A DNA stretch of 10,879 nucleotides, taken from JAWXBG01 sp034439875 (GTDB lineage: Bacteria > Bacteroidota > Bacteroidia > Flavobacteriales_D > Sanyastnellaceae). The notes beneath the pieces are model-generated. The model was given only the letters and a program-made list of their open reading frames with translations, was not told the DNA's origin and searched no databases. The stretch's first letter is position 1. Every line of letters begins with the position of its first letter. Of this stretch, positions 7,291 to 10,879 are shown piece by piece. The stretch lies in contig JAWXBG010000250.1 of NCBI GenBank assembly GCA_034439875.1, positions 1 through 10,879 of the forward strand, in the 5' to 3' direction. Made by a program: the position numbers and the translations under genes.

Positions 7291-7356
7291 TATAGGAACC
7301 TCCAAAAAATTAGAATTCTTCAATCGGACAATGGATTGAACCTTTCAAATCCGAGC

Positions 7357-7881
7357 CTATTTCTTCGGTTTTGTTTTTTTGATCTTGCGGATAATCTTGT
7401 CTAGTTCGAATGCTTTATCATCCGTATAAGCCAAATCCGGGATAAGTCTATTGGTTTCCTTGTTATAAGCTACTATCACAAAAGGCTCGTTGAGTAAAGA
7501 AAAATCCGCACCTTCTATCGGCTTGAACAAGCCCATATCCATTTTCAGATCGCTCCCTGATTTGTGCGCGGGCAATTCTCTAGTGTCTATCTGTACAATT
7601 TTATTGATGAAAGTCGGTCCACCGTATCTTATTTCGTACATGTGCCCGATCGGCAAATTGAACTCATAAACGCCCGATTTATCCGTGTAAAAGGCTACAT
7701 AAATCTCTTCGCCTTGATAAACAATCACCTGCACAGCTTTCGCTCCACCTTCAATTTCTTCAGAAAAAGGATTTACCTCGAAAACCCTTCCATGAAGCAA
7801 AAGGTGATAATCGTCTACAGCCTTCGCCGATGAAACAGTAGCAATGAGAATAAATGCAATGAGTGAAAGAGCTGTTTTCAT
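7357..7881 (-). CDS. Secreted carboxypeptidase-regulatory-like (Ig-fold) small protein, paralog A
   Basis: A 174-residue protein of unknown function with a clear signal peptide (hydrophobic 5-18, cleavage probably after SSAKA near 21), so it is expected in the periplasm or at the cell surface. The mature part starts with a beta-rich domain: HGRVFEVNPF, then VQVIVYQGEE, then YTDKSGVYEFNLP (65-77) and INKIVQIDTRELP. This is the pattern of carboxypeptidase-regulatory-like/Cna-B type Ig folds. A second part contains LFKPIEGADFSLLNEP, VAYNK and a basic lysine-rich tail. It is clearly homologous over its full length to the neighbour that ends 14 bases upstream of its start, pointing to a tandem duplication. 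The gene is last in its block; the 286 bases beyond its stop hold no gene. No catalytic residues are apparent, and a structural or binding role is more likely. Confidence 0.8.
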   Translation of the reverse strand: MKTALSLIAFILIATVSSAKAVDDYHLLLHGRVFEVNPFSEEIEGGAKAVQVIVYQGEEIYVAFYTDKSGVYEFNLPIGHMYEIRYGGPTFINKIVQIDTRELPAHKSGSDLKMDMGLFKPIEGADFSLLNEPFVIVAYNKETNRLIPDLAYTDDKAFELDKIIRKIKKTKPKK

Positions 7882-7895
7882 GGGCGTAGAATAAT

Positions 7896-8408
7896 TTACT
7901 TCAAGTTTTGCTTTATCGCTTCTCTAATCTTTTGGTTAATTGTCTCAGTGTGTTCAGCGTTCCAAATCACTGTATCTTCTACTTTATTGTAAGATGCAAT
8001 GGCTACTGGTTCGCGACTTAAAAACTCAAATTCAGGAACTTCAAAATCTTCAAACAATGTGATATCAATTTCCAATCTGAAACCACGTGTCATGGTTGTC
8101 TGAGAAAAGTCTGTGGCGTCAATTTCTACGGATTTCTGCACAAATGGCTCGCGACCATACTTCAGCTCGTAGTTGTGGAAAAATGGAAGCGAGAATTTAT
8201 ATCGACCTTTTTCGTCGGTGTAAATGGTGGATGAAAGAGAATCGTCAACCCAAATTTCAATAGGCGTGTCGTTGAGCAAATGCTCCGTGGAATCGCTCAA
8301 ATTAATTTTAGATACTCGTCCTTTCATGGTTATCTCGCTCCATTGTGTTTGGGCCTGAGAAGCAATGCATAAAAGTAGGAGGGCAATTAAGACAGAATAA
8401 GGTTTCAT
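7896..8408 (-). CDS. Secreted carboxypeptidase-regulatory-like (Ig-fold) small protein, paralog B
   Basis: A 170-residue protein of unknown function. The N-terminus MKPYSVLIALLLLCIASQAQ is a signal peptide with probable cleavage near residues 19-20. A cysteine at 14 has leucine before it, so a lipoprotein site is unlikely. The mature part shares with paralog A the order KGRV, then YTDEKGRYKFSLP (63-75), HNYELKYG, KSVEIDATD, IDITLFE, REPVAIASYNK and a final helix rich in K, E and Q. Identity is modest, so the duplication is not recent. It lies 14 bases upstream of paralog A and 74 bases downstream of the outer-membrane barrel gene, all on the minus strand. The beta-sandwich and export signal suggest a structural or ligand-binding role in the envelope; nothing indicates an enzyme. 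Confidence 0.8.
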   Translation of the reverse strand: MKPYSVLIALLLLCIASQAQTQWSEITMKGRVSKINLSDSTEHLLNDTPIEIWVDDSLSSTIYTDEKGRYKFSLPFFHNYELKYGREPFVQKSVEIDATDFSQTTMTRGFRLEIDITLFEDFEVPEFEFLSREPVAIASYNKVEDTVIWNAEHTETINQKIREAIKQNLK

Positions 8409-8443
8409 ATAAGAGTTTTTGACAATAGGCTCTTTATACTCGA

Positions 8444-8471
8444 AAACCTAAATAAGGTTTCCCAAAAAGGG
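8444..8471. repeat. Small inverted repeats between barrel gene and paralog B
   Basis: AAACCT (8444-8449) and AGGTTT (8455-8460) form a perfect 6-bp stem with a 5-nt loop. CCC-AAAAA-GGG follows (8461-8471). In the minus-strand transcript the stem is followed by TTCG, not a full T-tract, so termination after the barrel gene would be weak at best. Confidence 0.25.
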
Positions 8472-8482
8472 TGCTAACTAAC

Positions 8483-9277
8483 TCATTTACGTCGTTTCTT
8501 TTCCGGTTCTTCATGAAAAAAATACCTAAAATCCAGCGTAAGGTAATTGCCGCTTAAGGGATGCTCAAGGTTGTAAAAATTAGCCTTTTCCCTTACCTCA
8601 ATGGTTGTGAGACCTATTTTACTGAACGGACGGTGATAAGAAAGGCCGAAGTAAAAGTACCCACTCTTCTTAGAACGATACTCAAATCCGTAATTCGCTA
8701 ATAAAGCAACCTGAAAACGCCCATTTCGCCAGGTTTTCTGGTAGAGATCAAAAATGATGGTGTCTTTCCTAGCCTCTCCGAAACTCTCGACATTGGTTGG
8801 ATAAAGATCGAGTGACACGCCACCCGAAGCATTCATCCACATTTGTTTCCCAATTTGCACGAAAACCAAACCTTGAATGGGGATTTCGTATCCTACAAAA
8901 CGGAAATTAAGATTCTGTGGACCGGGTAGGTCGGCTTGATTGATAGTTATCCGATAATTGCGCTGAACTATGTTGATTCCGGATTCAAAACTGATCATGT
9001 TCGAAATTCCATAGCGAATTACCATCCCGAAATTGTGGCCGAACCTTGGAGAGAAATTTACTTCCAATCCATCTCCTGCTACCAACTCATCCGAAATTCC
9101 AAAATATTTACTAGGAATCATCGGCTTCATCTGTATTCCAAAAATTGCTATACCCTGCTGTGAAAATAAACTGTAAGGAATAAGAAGCAGAAAAAGTAAA
9201 ACAATCCTAAGATCGATTTGCAATTTCGAAAACACAGATTTCCAATACCATATAGTTCTTTCACTCAGTCGTGCCAT
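8483..9277 (-). CDS. Outer-membrane beta-barrel protein
   Basis: About 264 residues from the ATG at 9277. A strong signal peptide core (IVLLFLLLIPYSLFS, residues 25-39) ends near SQ|QG. The rest alternates hydrophobic and polar residues in repeated amphipathic strands rich in aromatics and glycine (GHNFGMVIRYGI, GYFYFGLSYHRPF, NYLTLDFRYFF), the look of an 8- to 10-stranded barrel. The last strand ends FRYFF, followed by an acidic-basic tail (HEEPEKKRRK). I know no specific function. The start is uncertain: ATG 9277 overlaps the nitroreductase end by 13 bases and gives a long 24-residue n-region, while GTG at 9235 (250 residues) would give a more ordinary signal peptide with no overlap. The family is probably one of the Bacteroidota outer-membrane barrel groups. 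It sits upstream of the two secreted paralogs and may form an envelope unit with them. Confidence 0.8.
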   Translation of the reverse strand: MARLSERTIWYWKSVFSKLQIDLRIVLLFLLLIPYSLFSQQGIAIFGIQMKPMIPSKYFGISDELVAGDGLEVNFSPRFGHNFGMVIRYGISNMISFESGINIVQRNYRITINQADLPGPQNLNFRFVGYEIPIQGLVFVQIGKQMWMNASGGVSLDLYPTNVESFGEARKDTIIFDLYQKTWRNGRFQVALLANYGFEYRSKKSGYFYFGLSYHRPFSKIGLTTIEVREKANFYNLEHPLSGNYLTLDFRYFFHEEPEKKRRK

Positions 9278-9849
9278 TCTGTAACGTATTCCAATGGTTT
9301 GCGATGTGCTATTGGCCATTCGCCTTCCAAATAACCAACATAAATCAATCCTAAGCAAAGATCCGGCTCCGAAAGTCCGAGGAATTCTTTCATCTCTGAG
9401 CTGTAAATTATCTTTGGGGTGGCCCAAAAGGTTCCAAGCCCATATGCCGTGGCAGTAAGGCTGAGATTCTGCACCGAACATGCCACTGCCTCTATTTCCT
9501 CGAGTTCGCTTATTTTACCCGTTTCATCGCGATGCATGCACACAATTATTACAACTGAAGCCTTCTCCAATCTTGCCTTCATTTTTGCATATTTAGCAGG
9601 GCTAAACGCATTTTCAGGGGTGTTCTTTTGGTAAATTCCGGGAACAAAGTCTGCAAGTTTGGCCAGGGATTCCCCTGAAAATACCTTAAAACGCCACGGC
9701 TGGGTAAGCCCATGTGTGGGAGCCCAAGTAGCATTCGTAAGCATCAGTTCTATTTGTTCGCGGTGCACTTTGCGCGACGAGAACATTTCGGGCATTATGG
9801 ATCTCCGTTGACGTATTACTTGTGTGATTTCGCTGAGATTGTACTTCAT
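9265..9849 (-). CDS. Nitroreductase-family FMN oxidoreductase (YdjA-like)
   Basis: A 194-residue cytoplasmic flavoprotein, probably a homodimer using FMN and NAD(P)H. The FMN phosphate-binding start VIRQRRSI (11-18) is present, then WAPTHGLTQPWRF (42-54), the segment typical of YdjA-like members, and AYGLGTFWATP (135-145) with the C-terminal GLIYVGYLEGE. The length agrees with the YdjA group (about 180-195). The natural substrate is unknown; members reduce nitro compounds, quinones or enones. I chose the ATG at 9849. An in-frame TTG at 9894 would add 15 residues, but it lies inside a putative promoter. The gene heads the second minus-strand block and its end meets or overlaps the barrel protein's start. 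It diverges from the short-chain dehydrogenase with 100 bases between start codons, so the two redox enzymes may be controlled together. Confidence 0.9.
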   Translation of the reverse strand: MKYNLSEITQVIRQRRSIMPEMFSSRKVHREQIELMLTNATWAPTHGLTQPWRFKVFSGESLAKLADFVPGIYQKNTPENAFSPAKYAKMKARLEKASVVIIVCMHRDETGKISELEEIEAVACSVQNLSLTATAYGLGTFWATPKIIYSSEMKEFLGLSEPDLCLGLIYVGYLEGEWPIAHRKPLEYVTEWHD

Positions 9850-9867
9850 GAAGTCTGTTTGTGGGTC

Positions 9868-9894
9868 CAAAGCTAGTCCTTGATTTGCTTTCAA
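9868..9894 (-). promoter_or_regulatory. Putative promoter of the nitroreductase block
   Basis: On the minus strand TAGCTTTG (9875-9868) matches the Bacteroidetes -7 element TAnnTTTG exactly. A TTG (9894-9892) lies 16 bases upstream, slightly closer than the usual 17-23. Transcription would start near 9861, about a dozen bases before the ATG at 9849. Confidence 0.45.
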
Positions 9895-9922
9895 CAGAAG
9901 AGTGAACGAAATGTGCTGGTGT

Positions 9923-9930
9923 TACATTTG
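9923..9930 (+). promoter_or_regulatory. Putative -7 element of the short-chain dehydrogenase promoter
   Basis: TACATTTG is a perfect match to TAnnTTTG, 19 bases before the ATG at 9950. No TTG lies at the proper -33 distance; the nearest resemblance is GTG at 9902-9904 with an 18-base gap. The promoter may therefore be weak or activator-dependent. Confidence 0.4.
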
Positions 9931-9949
9931 AACCTTTAATGAAAATGTT

Positions 9950-10705
9950 ATGGATTTCGTAATTACAGGTGCCGGAAGCGGCATGGGAAAAGCTACAGCT
10001 ATTGTTTTAAGTAAAATTGCGGAAGCGCGCTTATTTCTGGTGGCCAGAAATCGAAAAAATTTGGAGCAAACCAAAGCTGAATGCACTAATTCAGATAGGC
10101 ATTTGGTGTTTGATATGGATGTGCGCAATGCCGGAGAATGGAAGACTCATCTAAATTCTATTTTAAATCCAAACATTTGTGGACTCTTTGCCAATGCTGG
10201 AGTGGGCGGTGGAAATGCCTATGGCAAAGACGATCGGTGGGATGACATCATAAGTACAAACTTGACCGGAACTTATGTTTCCATATTTGAATGTCTCCCC
10301 TATCTTCAACAAAGTAATGTAGAATGGAGAAATATTATCATTACATCTTCTTGCCTTGCCCGATTTGGTGTTCCCGGTTATACCGCCTATTGCACCGCGA
10401 AAACCGGATTGCTTGGACTCACAAAGTCGCTTGCATTGAGTTTGGCTGATGATCGTATCCTTGTGAATGCTCTTTGCCCAGGGTGGGTGGAAACTGAAAT
10501 GGCTGTAGCCGGAATTCAGCGCCTGGCTGATCTTAACGGAAATTCTTACGATGTAGAATTTAAAACCCAAATGGATTTGGTTCCCCTCAAGAAAATTTCT
10601 CAACCAGAAGAAATCGCTCGTTGGGTTGAATTTCTTTTTACAGGAAAACAAAATTCGATGACAGGTCAAGCGATTGATGTAAATAACGGTTCCTATATGA
10701 TATAA
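9950..10705 (+). CDS. Short-chain dehydrogenase/reductase (classical SDR)
   Basis: A 251-residue cytoplasmic NAD(P)-dependent oxidoreductase of the classical FabG-like SDR class, the usual length. The cofactor motif TGAGSGMG (6-13) is at the very N-terminus, followed by ARNRKNL, where an arginine after the second strand suggests NADP(H). NAG is at 82-84, N104 in STNLTG, and the catalytic S134, Y147 and K151 are in the order expected for an active enzyme. The CPGWVETEM stretch (176-184) and the C-terminal MTGQAIDVNNG are standard. The substrate cannot be deduced; FabG-type acyl-ACP reduction, sugar or alcohol oxidation are all possible. The ATG at 9950 is right because the first strand MDFVITG begins there. 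The gene diverges from the nitroreductase and is followed by the palindromic repeat array. Confidence 0.93.
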   Translation: MDFVITGAGSGMGKATAIVLSKIAEARLFLVARNRKNLEQTKAECTNSDRHLVFDMDVRNAGEWKTHLNSILNPNICGLFANAGVGGGNAYGKDDRWDDIISTNLTGTYVSIFECLPYLQQSNVEWRNIIITSSCLARFGVPGYTAYCTAKTGLLGLTKSLALSLADDRILVNALCPGWVETEMAVAGIQRLADLNGNSYDVEFKTQMDLVPLKKISQPEEIARWVEFLFTGKQNSMTGQAIDVNNGSYMI

Positions 10706-10723
10706 AATCTTGTGAGCTTATTT

Positions 10724-10879
10724 AGATGTCGCTCCTATGGAGCTGTGGGGGAAATGAATTAATTTGATGGAATTGGGAGGAAGGATTGTAGTAGTAAGAT
10801 GTCGCTCCTACGGAGCTGTGGGGGGATGAATTAGTATGAGGTTTGGGGTGGTTGTAGTAAGATGTCGCTCCTATGGAGC
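10724..10879. repeat. Tandem palindromic repeat array, three units, cut by window end
   Basis: AGATGTCGCTCCTAYGGAGC occurs at 10724-10743, 10797-10816 and 10860-10879, with Y = T, C, T. The first two copies continue with TGTGGGGG; the third stops at the window edge. Each contains the hairpin GCTCC-TAY-GGAGC. The segments between units (ATGAATTA near the start, TTGTAGTA near the end) are also alike, so the true unit is about 63-73 bases. No T-tract follows the hairpin. It starts 18 bases after the dehydrogenase stop and probably continues past the window. Confidence 0.85.

Noticed and set aside
10724..10879. CRISPR array
   Set aside because: Only three units, linkers of different length that resemble each other instead of being unique, a very short palindromic core and no cas genes in the window.
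1..10879. tRNA, rRNA, insertion sequence or phage genes
   Set aside because: None was recognised on either strand; the intergenic hairpins do not have tRNA features and no transposase-like protein is encoded.

Overview
The window reads like a chromosomal segment of a member of the Bacteroidota, most likely near the Flavobacteriales. This is inferred from three things. The proteins resemble typical families of that phylum (the short two-helix histidine kinase with its PhoB-type regulator, small carboxypeptidase-regulatory-like secreted proteins, an outer-membrane barrel). Shine-Dalgarno sequences are mostly absent. Several gene starts are preceded by the TAnnTTTG -7 element known from Bacteroidetes promoters. 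The DNA is moderately AT-rich. No rRNA, tRNA, transposase, phage gene or cas gene was recognised.

Layout. Positions 1-279 hold no convincing complete gene. They contain two adjacent imperfect hairpins with shared loop sequence, and perhaps the tail of a gene cut by the window edge. A plus-strand MBL-fold (glyoxalase II-like) hydrolase follows at 280-939 and runs tail to tail into a long minus-strand block. Read in its own direction, that block is an MsbA/BmrA-type ABC exporter (TTG start), GDP-mannose 4,6-dehydratase (gmd), a membrane-associated PlsC-type acyltransferase, then a PhoB-type response regulator and its histidine kinase. A putative promoter sits just in front of the regulator. Upstream of the exporter lies a 286-base intergenic region with tandem 11-bp-spaced ATTGGTCA repeats, a TAnnTTTG element and several inverted repeats.

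A second minus-strand block runs nitroreductase, outer-membrane beta-barrel protein, then two paralogous small secreted Ig-like proteins. It diverges from a plus-strand short-chain dehydrogenase at 9950-10705, and the 100-base divergent gap has a TAnnTTTG element facing each way. The window ends in a tandem palindromic repeat (three units, the last cut by the edge).

How the genes may work together (inference): exporter, gmd and acyltransferase are all plausible cell-envelope functions (lipid or glycan export, deoxyhexose precursor, phospholipid or lipid acylation), with a two-component system beside them. The second block adds three more secreted or outer-membrane proteins. Nothing here proves a new system. 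The parts least explained by known genes are the two repeat clusters at the window ends, the structured leader before the exporter, and the paralogous secreted pair next to the barrel protein.
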